Below are positions 24,761-35,675 of a stretch of 64,000 nt of DNA, piece by piece. The notes beneath the pieces are model-generated. The model ran no database searches. It was not told where the DNA came from and saw only the letters and a list, made by a program, of their open reading frames with translations. The stretch is from Nemertoderma westbladi (taxonomy: Eukaryota; Xenacoelomorpha; Nemertodermatida; Nemertodermatidae). How positions within the stretch are numbered: position 1 is the stretch's first letter; every line of letters starts with the position of its first letter. Location: NCBI GenBank assembly GCA_032718475.1, contig JAUCBJ010002271.1:43983-107982 (forward strand). The letters run 5' to 3'. A program made the position numbers and the translations under genes.

Positions 24761-25583
24761 TGTATGAAGGCTCGTGTATATGTAATAAATACTGTATGTA
24801 GCTAGATATACCATGCTATGCTAGAGTGGGTGTGTTCAGTAAATTTTGTTGTCATTGATTTTTTTATTATACCCATGTGTTGTTTTACATGAGCGCAGTT
24901 GTTGCTGGTGACACTGCCCATGGATTGAATTCAATAAGTAGAGCTTAATATACCTAACCTAACAATTATATTGTCTTCACAGTAAAATAATATGATATAC
25001 GAAATAATTTTTTGAGAATTCATCACAGGGTTGGTGGAGACACTAGGTATGTAAACGTAATTTCAACGTCTGTCTACATATAGTGAATTGTGGATAGATT
25101 GAAATGAAAATGATCTACAAACTTTGAATAACTTTTAATGATAACCTTCATCTAAACTTGTAGGAAGGGATCTAGGGGTCTTATCCTCGAAATCCTCGAA
25201 TCTAAATTGAATATCATAATTACATTTTCAATTGCACACATATAGTTACTTACAATATTGCCGGCAAACTTCCAAGATTATAACATATGTTTCAACTTCA
25301 TTATTAACTCTGCTATTTTATTTACTACATTCATTACTCTATACAGTATACAATATTGGCAAGCTAATACTTGTATCGTATATTGGATAATAGCCATGGC
25401 CTAAGTATATTTTATGACACATAGTAATAATTAATTTGATACATATTTATGATTTACACATTTTATGTAATTAAGTAAAGTATTCATTAATTTATTTATA
25501 TGCTAACAATATATATATATATATAATAATTATTATTGTTTGTTGTTGCAAAATATATTTTCGTTATTTGATTTTTATGAAAA

Positions 25584-25696
25584 ATGTATAATGTACTGAT
25601 GACATATCTTGTTTTATCCTGTGTTGTAATGATATCTAAGGAAGAATGCGGAGCATGTATTTGTACCGGCAATGATGTTTGCACGAGCGAAAGCCA
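25584..25696 (+). CDS. Gene 2 exon 1: signal peptide and Cys cluster
   Basis: ATG 25584 follows an in-frame TGA and starts a hydrophobic signal peptide (MTYLVLSCVVMIS). The mature N-terminus is ECGACICTGNDVCTSES. The donor CA|GTAAGA is phase 2, as in genes 1 and 3. With 28494-28590 and 37705-37779 it encodes 94 aa (285 nt). The CxC-x5-VCT pattern is shared almost exactly with gene 3 and more loosely with gene 1, so genes 2 and 3 look like the closer pair. Probably a secreted extracellular peptide; partner unknown. Confidence 0.8.
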
Positions 25697-25763
25697 GTAA
25701 GATACAATTACAGAATACTGAAAATAATATTATTTATTAATATAAGGATAATTATTAATAGAA

Positions 25764-25995
25764 TGGGGTGACTCAGTTGGTTGGGCACCATTCCTGCAAT
25801 CTATTGCCATTGGTTGTAGGTTCGAGTGTCGCCAGGGTCCACTCAGTCTTTCATCCACTGGGGTTGATAAAATGAGTTCCAGATAAATTACTGGGAGCAA
25901 AACAAGGGCTAGGAGTAGCGCCCACCCCTACCTTAGGGTAGCAGCTATCGAAAGACGAGCCCTTGTGTTGCCTCTGGCCTCGGCCGACTGTTTGC
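25764..25995 (+). mobile_element. tRNA-derived SINE
   Basis: A-box-like TGACTCAGTTGG (25769-25780) and B-box-like GGTTCGAGTGTC (25819-25830) are spaced as in a tRNA promoter. They are followed by TGGGGTTGATAAAATGAGTT, which resembles the conserved body of many tRNA-SINEs, and a GC-richer tail. It cannot fold as a complete tRNA, so it is not a tRNA gene. Confidence 0.7.
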
Positions 25996-26309
25996 TTGAA
26001 TATTATTTATATATGGGTTGGATAATTTGAAGTGTCTTGATATTTTTTAGTATAATTTACATTTTATTATTACATTATTAGAGATATATAATCTTGTTTC
26101 AACAATCTTAACTATGTCACAAAAAATCTGAAATCCGTATTTAAATTCACCTGCATCATTTCATTGAGTTAGGTGTTGGTGGTCTATTGTTTGTCACTTG
26201 GACAAACAATCATCAACATTAAATTATCAATATATCATGGCATATAAACAATACACCTAGTAAGTACAATAAAATGGATCAAAGGCTCAATACAAATAGT
26301 AGACAATAA

Positions 26310-27360
26310 ATACAGGAACTTGGAAATAATCAATAATCCCCTCCTTGACTCGCACCATGCTTTCTTCATCCTGCGGTGCTCTTTCACCATCCAACGGCTG
26401 ACGTACTTCCTCCAGACAGCATGATGTTTCAACCATCTGGGCTACTGGATGAATATGACTCCATTGAGAAGAGCACCCTTCATGAGATCGCCAAAGTCAA
26501 CATCAATGACTCTGCATGGGCGCAAGCCTGTCTGCCTGCTCATTGTGGTGGCCTTAGACTGACCTCAGCAGTTTAGCTCGCACCTTCCGCCTTTCTGGTT
26601 TCTGCAGCTGCCTGCTCTGGTCTTTCCAACACCCTCTTTGAGTCCTCAGTTAATGCCCCTTCCCTCTGCTACAACCGTGCCCTTGTGGCATGGTCAACTT
26701 CCCTCTGCTCTGAGGCCATTATTCCCTTGATAGCTACGCCTCCATCTACACAGTCGAAGACCATCTGCTCCTCCGATGCCGCCGATGCCACCATCCGCTC
26801 CTCCAATATCGCCGACACCACCATCCGCTCCGCCGACGCCACCATCCGTGCCGCTGATGCCACCATCCACACAGCCTACAACACCATCCGCACCGCTGAT
26901 GCAACCTCCATGCCACTGATGCTGCCACTCTCCCAACTGCAGCCATCATATCATGCAATGGGCCTACCTGGCCCCTGTACACGAGGCCAGGCTTGCAGTC
27001 CTGTGGGAGTCCCTTCCTCCACCCAGGGTGGCTAAGGTTGAACTCAAAAGACCACCCCACCACAGGCTGCTGGCTCGATGCCATTCCCATCAGCTCTCTC
27101 AAACTAAAGCTGATGAAATCGCAATTCAAAATCTCAGTCGGTACTCGTCTAGGATGTAAACTGACTGAGCCCCACAGCTGTGGCCAGTTTGGTGTCGTCA
27201 CCCTGGTCCCATGTTGCCATGGGTGGTTCCTTAAATGGGACGCGATGGTGCTGATCCCCTTGCACCCAGCCACCTTACCGAGAAGATCTCTGAAAGAGGC
27301 CGCAAGAGGAAGCAGAAACTCTAAAGATCTGGATATGGATCTCTAAAGATATATAGTCTT
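26310..27360 (+). mobile_element. Retroelement RT C-terminal relic
   Basis: Broken frames read LDSHHAFFILRCSFTI, EYDSIEKSTLHEIAKVNI, WAQACLPAHCGGLRL and later VGTRLGCKLTEPHSCG with a degenerate zinc/HGLSC-like end. This is the post-RT region of a retroelement common in aquatic invertebrates. A GCC-rich minisatellite replaces its middle. Several stops and frameshifts. It is GC-richer than its surroundings. Confidence 0.65.
26750..26925. repeat. GCC-rich minisatellite inside the RT relic
   Basis: Imperfect units of about 15-30 bp built from GCCGAYGCCACCATCCG and TCCGCTCC. Open in several frames on both strands, which creates spurious Thr/Ala-rich and Gly-rich ORFs. Confidence 0.8.
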
Positions 27361-27520
27361 CCACCTGATTGCGTACAAGACCATGGGCTGCCCCCAGTCC
27401 TGAAACATCCGAGTTCCTGAAGGAGGTCGGGGGGTCAGACTCTATTCTGCCACACTAGGAATGAGTGGAATTTATTTACGTGTTTCTACTTTTATTTTTT
27501 GTGGTAATCGATGACCTGAC

Positions 27521-27662
27521 CATGACCTACTATAACATTTTGTTTTGCACAACTATTTTGTGACCAGCAGATAAAGTGGAAAAAAGTTATTAAAGTTGAA
27601 AGTTACCCCACTAAATTTTTACGCCTGCAGCAGTATTCCGGGTCGTGTTATAGTAGGTCATG
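27521..27662. mobile_element. 142-bp MITE with perfect 17-bp TIRs
   Basis: CATGACCTACTATAACA at 27521-27537 is perfectly inverted at 27646-27662. The 10-bp direct repeat ATGACCTGAC flanks it (27511-27520 and 27664-27673, one extra base on the right). A shorter palindrome with the same arms is at 39064-39108. TSD length would suit a Mutator- or hAT-like source, which is inference. Confidence 0.7.
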
Positions 27663-28493
27663 CATGACCTGACTCTTACGGCCCGAGTGTAGTATAGGTG
27701 AACCTAAATACATATAATTTCAACAGTTCTCGATTACAAGGTCCTCAATAACTGTACTTATGTAGCCGTTTGTACCCATGTTACAAATATGTTGATATGT
27801 TCTGGATTGCATTATCATTCAATCCATGTAAATGATAATGTTTACTATATATGAATGTGAAAATGTCATTGACATTCATCATTGTTAGGGGGTAAACGCT
27901 ACGCCTACACTTACACCTACATGTTGGCAGGTTAGTAAAGAAACAGGTTAGAGGCGGGTTGAAAGGAACCAAAACAATAAACGAGAGATAGGAAACATAA
28001 TTTAATTGGGAATCAACAGTTTGAGGATCAACTATCAGATGTATTGACTTACTGGCAGGCCAGTACAAGTACATGTAGGTTTAGGCATCTGTAGGGTGTA
28101 GGCATAACGTTTACCACCTCGTAATTATCTCATTTAGATGGAATGCATTAACTTTTTTGCAATTAACATAGTAGGCCATATAGGAATTCAAAACAGGAGG
28201 AGGGCACATCTGTTTTTATGAATGATGGAGACAATCAATCAAACACCTACGAATACAGTTACCCAGCCAGTCATTTCACACGTTCCTGTATACTCAACGA
28301 CCAGTATTAACATCAATTTAGACTCAACCGTATCGTATAATTTATTAATAATAAGCAATGGTTGTTGCATGGTGATTCCAAGCATGTAATAATTATTGTT
28401 TGTAACCAATCGCGCACAGTTTCATGACTTTATTTGAAGGAATTCGAAATGTAAAAGTTGTATTTTAAAAATTACAACTATTGTTTTTTTTAG

Positions 28494-28590
28494 GCATCAA
28501 TTTAAATGGGCGGATGGTCAGATAGCCACTTGTGTTCCAGCATGGGCGAGATGTGATGGTGTAGTTCATTGCCAGAATGGGGCTGATGAG
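28494..28590 (+). CDS. Gene 2 exon 2: LDLa core
   Basis: 97 nt, TTTTTAG acceptor and GTTAGT donor, phase 2 to phase 0. Encodes QFKWADGQIATCVP, AWARCDG and CQNGADE. In addition to Trp for the second Cys, the usual acidic residue before the fifth Cys is His and CxD has become CQN, so the calcium site is more eroded than in genes 1 and 3. Confidence 0.85.
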
Positions 28591-29722
28591 GTTAGTTAGT
28601 ATCAATAATTTAGGCACTAGCGAGCCATGGAGTCTGAGCCTTTTAGATTTCAAATAGTTAGATTACAAGTAGTTACAATTTTTTTTAAACGATATAATCA
28701 GTCCTGTTCAATTAGTTGAAAGTTCAACTAGTTAAGTTGTCATCTGGTGTTATTTAGTTAAAGTGGTTTTATTTAACTTGTCATTGTGAATTTAGTTAGT
28801 TAGTTAATTTAGTTCTAGTGGGCTTTCAACTAAAATCTAACTAAATCCCGAAAGCTGCTATGATGACCTTATCCTTTGACTATTCTGAATCATCTCGTTG
28901 CGAGTCTTGGCTGAATGCTCTCTAAACAATAACAAGTAATAACACCAATTGTTAAGTTAAAATAGTGATAATCATATGAAAAGTCAAACTCATTCTAGTT
29001 TGTGAGGTGTTGCGAAACGGCAATAACAAATGTTGGCTATGGTTAGCTGAAATATTTATTAAATTTTGGTATTTAGTTGAATTTTCAACTATTATTTAAC
29101 TAAACACCTCAAAATTTGTTGAAATAATTAGTTAATTTGTCATTTAAATATATTTATTTGGGTTTAGTTAATTTGTCACTACAAAATTAGTTGAAAAGCA
29201 CGGGATATAATCATTACATATGGGCTGCAGTCGATGAAATGATAGTTATGCACAATGGGAATGTGAAAATAGGTTTGATTCATTATCAAACAAATATTTT
29301 GAGAGGGGTGAAAATGACAGCTGCTGATGCTGAATGCCAATCGTTCTTAGGATCAAGTAAATCAATATGTCATTGGCAATATCCCATAGTTCATAGTCAA
29401 GAACTTTCTCAGGTTGTAGCAATGTAGCAACCTAAAAATCACAACTAGAATAGAATCGGTTCATACAGATGTATTGCCTTATAATATTCAGAGTCTAAGT
29501 CTAAGATGTCGTTACAATAAAGGTTATCAAGAAGGGCCTACATAAATGCGAGTGGTGCAATGTTCATAACATGTTGATGAATTGTGAAATATTGGTCATG
29601 TGGACTAAAAGTCAGCCCAAAGGATAGAATATGAATTGGTAGATGCGATCAGCCCCCCACCACAGCACACCATATTGATGTGCAAGGAGGATATGTCTTG
29701 TATCAAAACATGAATTCAGACC

Positions 29723-29776
29723 TGGATCAGCTTGAGAGAGTACAGGCATTAGCCTGTACTACCTCAAGCTGATCCA
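29723..29776. repeat. 54-nt near-perfect hairpin
   Basis: Outer arm TGGATCAGCTTGAG (14 bp) pairs with 29763-29776; inner arm AGTACAGGC (9 bp) pairs with 29752-29760. A 2x2 internal loop and a 4-nt loop (ATTA) complete it. The left half translates as DLDQLERVQA, a block typical of the region after RT in CR1-like LINEs, so it may be an inverted duplication in a LINE scrap. Transcription as a small hairpin RNA is possible but unsupported. Confidence 0.6.
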
Positions 29777-30469
29777 TTATCAGTATATTAAATGTTAAAC
29801 TTAATTATGATTAGGGCCATAAAATTAACAACCAAACAATATTTCAATTACTACTTGGTCATTTGGAAAAGTATGGGTAGGATACAGCATACAATTAAAA
29901 ATGCTTTAAATTAAGCATTTAAAACACTTGTAAACAAACACTGTCTCACAATCAACAGTATTGGTCTTCTTTATGCAGTGGTTCGCTATTAGCTTGATAT
30001 AGGTCGGTAAGGTTCTGTATTGCATCGGTATAGTTCCTTATAGTACGGGTTTGGAGCAGAAGACCTAGCCTATAGGAGTACTAGGTGTAGTATATAATAT
30101 AGTGATCCAGGTGGGGAATTTATATTCACATTTTAATGATCTCCTTGTGCCCCTAAACATAATAGATAATTGTGGTGCTTTCCAGAATGTTGGCATCTAT
30201 AATATTTAGGGGAACAGTCCTTAGGTTGGTGGGGCCCAAATTTAAGGGAAAGGAAAGGTATGTCTCAGTATGTTGTTGTTCTATATCAATTTTTATCTGT
30301 AATTGTTCTGAATTTAACACAAAAGCGCACTATAGGCCTAACTGTTTCATATATCCTGCTACCACCATGGCAGTAATGCGGTACTACCTGTAGCTGTCAG
30401 CCCAGTAGGGCAGGCCAGATAAGCATAGCCTATTCATTATTTAATTGATCGAGAGTGGGTTGGTTTTAT

Positions 30470-31505
30470 AGATAGATAGATTTATTTATACATTATGTAA
30501 AAACAATAACAAATACACCAAACAATGTACCGGTATAAAGGTATTGTCCAACATAACATATAGGATTACCCCTAAAGCTTTGCAGCTTATTTCCAAGGGG
30601 GTCCTTTATGTTACTTGGTTACAAATACAATATTACACAATGCTAACCTAAAACCAATATAAAACGTAATTACAGTATGTACATGTACAACTTTACCGAG
30701 AGCGTGACAATGCCCGACTCAACGATAAAGATGTAATGTACAGAACAATTTATTATAAAACGTAATTACAGTATAAATAGTAAATAATTAATAAACTAAT
30801 AACTTACTGTAGGACTATTGTACCTATTTTTACATTGCACACGGAGATGAGATTTAACTGCAGATTTAAAAGAATGTTGATTATTTAGGTTTTTAATTTC
30901 ATTAGGCAGAGCGTTCCAATTTTTTATGCCGTTAAAAAAGAAAGTATCAGATTCAAAGGATTTACAATTCGGGAGGTAGAAGTTTGAAGCACTAGCTCTG
31001 GTACTGTAAGAGTGTGTATCGCGTACTCTGTTGAATTTTTGTTTTAGGTAATTGGGACATTTACCATTATATACTTTATGCACATGGTTAAGGCGTAGCT
31101 GCTTAACTCTACTATCTAAGTTAAGTAGTCCAGATTCAGAAAAGTCATCTGGAGTTAGGTGGTGCCTAGGTTTGTAGTCTTTAATAAATCGTACTACTTT
31201 ATTCTGAGCTACTTGTAATTTACATTTAAGCTGTTTGGTTAAGCCTTCATACCAAGAAGAGCACGCATAGTCCATGTGACACTGTATTAAAGAAGAGCAA
31301 AGTAACTTGCGGGAGTCGGTGTTCAAACTATTTTTATTTCTGTATAGAAACCTAAGCCTACTGTTAACTTTCGAGAAAATATGTTTCACTGTACTTTCTC
31401 CTGATAAGCAGTTATCCAATGTGGCGCCTAAATATTTAACTTCCTTTTTATTTTCAATCTTATGTCCATTACTAGTGACTTCAAACTTAATTAGCCCCAT
31501 CAACT
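30470..31505 (-). mobile_element. LINE G (CR1/jockey-like), 5'-truncated
   Basis: Minus-strand open frame of 235 codons (31503-30796) encodes the RT thumb and C-terminal region: VKYLGATLDNCLSGE, YACSSWYEGL, LQVAQNKVVRFI, THSYSTRAS and a final WNALPNEIKNL block. This is the standard end of CR1/jockey-type RTs. A 3' UTR of about 320 bp ends in TTTATTTATACATTATG (as read on +) next to a GATA-type tail at 30470-30480. The intact frame suggests a relatively young insertion. Confidence 0.85.
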
Positions 31506-31509
31506 AAAT

Positions 31510-32579
31510 AATTCATTGAGGGCTATAGTGCCTAGGGCACCATTGAAGGCAAAGGCTTGATAGGCATCTGCAATAGAGATGATACACGCCCTGCTCTATA
31601 CTGGATGCTCCTCTACCAGTGTTAGGTAACCTAACCCAGGAGGCACACTTGGTTCAAGGTGTAACAAAAGGACCCCTACAGTCAGCAGCAGGGCTGTAGG
31701 CCATGGATAGGCGGAAGGTAATCAACCAATGGCTAGACATGCTGACAAGGTCCGTGGAAGGTAATCAACCAACAGCGACCTTCTGCGAAGACGCTTGTAG
31801 GAGTTGCGACCACAAGCGGTTTACTCTCCCAACTGAAAGATATGAGTATGAGAACCCTCCAGGAGAAATACCGGCTCAGTCATCGCCCGGGTCAACAAGG
31901 ACCGCATCCCTCAGTTGTACACCAGGCTACAATAAATTGGTTACTTGGCTACTGCTAAATTCGGTAAATTGGCTACTGGAACAGAAGGCAGAGACGAAAA
32001 AAGAACCACCCTGTAGAAATGTAAAAAGACACTAAAGATTGCTACAATGAACGCATGCACGCTGAAAGCACATACCAAACAGGATGACATGGTCACTCTG
32101 GCAATGTAATATAACATCAACATCATCTGCATCCATGAACATCGGATTTGTCATGAAGACACTGCCATGAAGTACAATGACATTGGAAATGGATGGACGT
32201 TAGTAACAAGCTCAGCAGCAAGAAAGTCGGCCAATGCATACAGCTCGTTCAACCTAATTGGTTCGGATCACAGAATTGTGACTGTAGAGTTCAGACTCAG
32301 TTTGAGAGCCAGCAAACCCAGGACAAGCAAGCAAATCAACTATGACTGGGAGAAACTCAGAACTGACAATGCTGTAAAGGATGCTTATACAGTAGAAGTT
32401 CAAAACCGCTTTGAAGCACTTCAGTCAATGGATGAAGACCAGTCCACCGATTCAATATACCAGAATATAATAACAGCCCATAAGGAATCAGCTAAGAGGC
32501 ATATCCCCCAGAAACCCAAACGAAAACTGTATGTGCCATGGCAAAACTCTGAGGTTACTTGTAAGAGAGAAGATCTTAA
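31510..32579 (+). mobile_element. LINE A, 5' part
   Basis: 5' UTR resembles that of family B, followed by endonuclease fragments: CIHEH (the QEHR-type motif, 32128), then GWTLVTSSAARKSANA joined directly to NLIGSDHRIVTVEFRL. About 0.4 kb that would carry the GDFN motif is missing. Coding sequence stops at KREDL where piggyBac is inserted (TTAA 32576-32579), and resumes after 35679. Confidence 0.85.
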
Positions 32580-33007
32580 CCTTCATACGTCCCTGGGGTC
32601 GAAAACGACCCCAAAGCAGTATTGTATTTGCTATATCTCAAGATTGGTTTGTGCTACTAGGCTAAAATTTCAGGAATGCCATACCCACACAACTACTTCA
32701 TTGAGATTAAAATTTCATTTCAATGGAAAAACATGTAATGGAGTAAATCGATAAATTACGTTAATTATCCTTGGGGTCATTTTCGACCCCAATGCAAGTC
32801 TTATTGAAATACTATATAATTTCCTTTAAAAACGAGGGAAATTTGAAACCAGTTTTCTATTTCAGTGCAGTAGTTGTACTCTTACTGTTTTGCCGAATTG
32901 CCAGCATGCTATCACAGTATCACAACATAAAGTAGGCCAAAAACAATCATTTTAAAATATTTATATCCTATTATCAATATAATTATCCTCAATTGTAGTA
33001 ATCAGCT

Positions 33008-35190
33008 ATGAGTAAGCAATACCCTAAACGAATAAGAACTGCATGTGTGGTTTCCGCGGTTACACGCCCACTGGTTTCGGAAGAGTGTATTCTTGTAGAT
33101 GGAGCAGAAACTTCAGGAGATGAGGACGATCATGATAACAGCAATTCCAGTGCTGAAGAACCGCATGGAGAAATCCCTATCGATGATTCTGGAAGGGATA
33201 GCGATGATGAGGATAGCGATTCTTCCAGTTCTTCAAGATCTACTCGATCTAGCGATGATTCAGAGGAATTTTATTATTCTCGTCACTCGAAAAAGAATAT
33301 AGATAAACGTGGAGCAAAAAAACGATTTATAATAACAAGTCTCAGCAAAGAAAATATTATTCGGAATAAACCCGGTCCAACCAGATATGCCATTACCCAT
33401 TGTACTGATATTTTGAACACATTTTTTATCTTTATAACTTTGAGCATTACAAGTATGATTATTGACATGCCTAATAAGGAGGCTACAAGTGAGTTTGGGG
33501 ATAACTGGAAACTGCTAACCTATGATGAGTTTAATGCATACTTGGTGTTACTTATTTTAGCTGGAGTTTTCCGTTCAGCTGGAGAAGCTGTCAGCGGAGT
33601 CGGGTAGGGCAATATTTCCAGCGACTATGCCAATAAAACGTTTTAGAGAAATATGTAGATTTTTGAGATTTGATGATAAGAAAGGGCGTCACCGAGACTT
33701 AGATAAGTTTGCTGCTATTAGAACCATATGGGAGAAATTTGTAAAACAACTGTCATTAGCTTACGTTCCTAATGAAAATATGTGTGTTGATGAACAGTTA
33801 CTGAAATTTAGGGGAAGGTGTTCTTTCAGACAATACATGTCTAATAAACCAGCCAAATATGGCATCAAGTTTTGGGTTGTTGTCACAGGTTATATATGGA
33901 ATTTACAACCTTATATAGGAAGGCAGGATAAACGTGAAGTGAACCAGGGCCAGAGGGTTGTTTTGCAGCTACTACTACTACTAGGATCGGCATGCTGCAT
34001 TGCAGCTGCATTTTTAAGAATCTGTGCCGGCTTATCGACAAAATTGCACCGCCACAACTCCCTATCACCCATGACATTTGCTAGATCATCCGCATCTTCA
34101 AGGCCAGTGTCCTTTAAGATGCGTCTCAAGAAAGTCATGGGCTGTCCACCATGCTTATTCACTCCATGAGGCTGCCAAAATACAAGATTATGCACTGGCT
34201 GGTCCTCACGGCGAAAGCAATGTCCTGCAAAGCGGAGGCGATTTTGTTCTAGTGTCAAGCTTGGGGGAACCAATGAGACATCTCCAATGTTATATAGTGT
34301 CTGGTTGGAGATGTGTGCATTGAACTTGACATAATGAACCCGGCGTAGCATTCTTGTGAATGTGCCGTCCAGAGATTTGGTGTCCTCAGCAGTTAGAGCC
34401 CAGCATGGACTCCCATAGAGGAGTACTGGAACTACTGCCGCTCTAATAACCGGACCTTAAGTTTCCGATTAATTCTCGGTGACTTCCAAATCCTGGAAAG
34501 CCTATTCAAGCTTCGTTTTGCAGCTAACTGAAGGTTTGTCTGGGAGAAATATTACTACTGATAATTTATATACATCGTATAATACTAATAATGTAATACA
34601 GTTACTAAAGAAACGCAATCAAACATTAGTTGGCAGAGTCAGAAAGAATACTGTAAGCCCGAATTACCGAAGGAGTTTATTGATCCCAAGAACCGAGTTC
34701 TGTACAGCTCAATATTTGGACATAGAGATGATACAAAGATAAGGTTGTGACGATGATGAGTACCATGCATTATGATGCATCTGTCAATAGTAATCGTGCT
34801 GACAAGAAACCAGATATAAATAAAACCTTCCTACAATAATCATAAAGGAGGTGTAGATTCGGCTGACAAGTGTTTGTCTACTTATACTGTAATACTTATA
34901 CTGATATTTCTAGAACGCCTTGGCCGCGAACTTATTGGGCCATTTATGATGGCCAGATCCACTATGCCACGGTCACAAGCCGCTATTGATATCAGTAACG
35001 TCGCCCATGCCCAAGAAGATGAGAGATCTTCCGGTAACTCAACGTCATACTCTTCCATTTCTGAATGCAATCACGACCATAAGCGGCGTCGTTGCTCATT
35101 ACATGACCGAGCCAGTGATGTAAAAACTGTACTAGTATGTGCGAAATGAAAGAACTTTGCCTGTCAAGCCCACGCAGTTGCTATATGTAC
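33008..35190 (+). pseudogene. piggyBac transposase, disrupted
   Basis: An acidic, Ser/Asp-rich N-terminus (33008-33300) is followed by the DDE-type core: MPIKRFREICRFLRFDD, YVPNENMCVDEQLLKF, KYGIKFWVV, GRNITTDNLYTS, STMHYDAS and KGGVDSADK, and a Cys-rich C-terminal finger near 35125-35190. Three lesions are visible: a frameshift near 33590-33605 between the GVFRSAGEA and PATMPIKRF segments, the 543-bp LINE B insertion at 33972, and further frameshifts plus a Cys-to-TGA change in the finger (35147). Family members excise and reinsert DNA at TTAA; this copy cannot. Confidence 0.9.
33972..34514 (-). mobile_element. Family-B LINE, 543-bp 5'-truncated insertion in piggyBac
   Basis: The 12-bp TSD GTTTTGCAGCTA occurs at 33960-33971 and 34515-34526. 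Removing the insert and one TSD copy restores the transposase frame exactly (VVLQL|TEGLSG). The insert starts with the (TAG)n tail and carries the last 540 bp of family B, antisense to the transposase. Confidence 0.95.
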
Positions 35191-35675
35191 GAACTGCATA
35201 GGATCTCTGCTGTAATATACAGCACACTACGAATTACATTGAATAATATGGAATATTATGTTTCAATAGTAGCCAAATTTAAATGCTTACTTGAACAATG
35301 GGTAAATTGGGCAATGGGGTGGGTGGGTGGGTTGGTAGGGTTTGTCATATTTACATGCCAGATTGAGACAAAATAAGAGGGTATCCAGTTTGTTTATAGG
35401 CAAATAATATTTAAATTACACTATCATCATTAAAATATCCTTTTGGGTGATCCACCAATTACTTGAAGAATTTTAATAAACTATAAAATGCTTTTATTTA
35501 TGTAGTACAAAATATCGAAATATGTGAAATATATGAAATATGTCAATTAATGTAGGAGTATTCTAATATTTAAAAATATTATGGAACTTGTACCTATTTT
35601 AATAGTAAAATATACTGGGGTCGCAAACGACCCCAAGGGACACCAATACAAATTAGAATAAGGTACGTATGAAGG

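Larger units (their letters stand above)
20429..25583. other. Intergenic region between genes 1 and 2
   Basis: Contains LINE F, a poly-G tract, an ORF1-like relic and a family-B deletion derivative. 21300-22300 is AT-rich with only TCTAA microrepeats near 21580. 22870-23900 and 24830-25583 show no gene. A short ORF at 23154-23339 has no recognisable motif. No gene-2 promoter element can be identified with confidence. Confidence 0.6.
25697..28493 (+). other. Gene 2 intron 1
   Basis: 2.8-kb phase-2 intron, GTAAGA to TTTTTAG. It holds a SINE, an RT-like retroelement relic with a minisatellite, and a small MITE. 27665-28493 contains nothing recognisable. Confidence 0.7.
32580..35675 (+). mobile_element. 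piggyBac-family DNA transposon inserted in LINE A
   Basis: TTAA at 32576-32579 and 35676-35679 flank a 3,096-bp element whose ends are inverted (CCTTCATACGT left, ACGTATGAAGG right). Subterminal palindromes of the form GGGGTCGnnAACGACCCC lie at 32594-32612 and 35616-35635. TTAA duplication and CCY-starting TIRs are hallmarks of piggyBac. It contains a broken transposase gene and a LINE B insertion. Confidence 0.93.

Noticed and set aside
26669-27273. Long minus-strand Gly/Ala/Arg-rich ORFs
   Set aside because: Antisense shadows of the GCC-rich minisatellite and the sense-strand retroelement relic.
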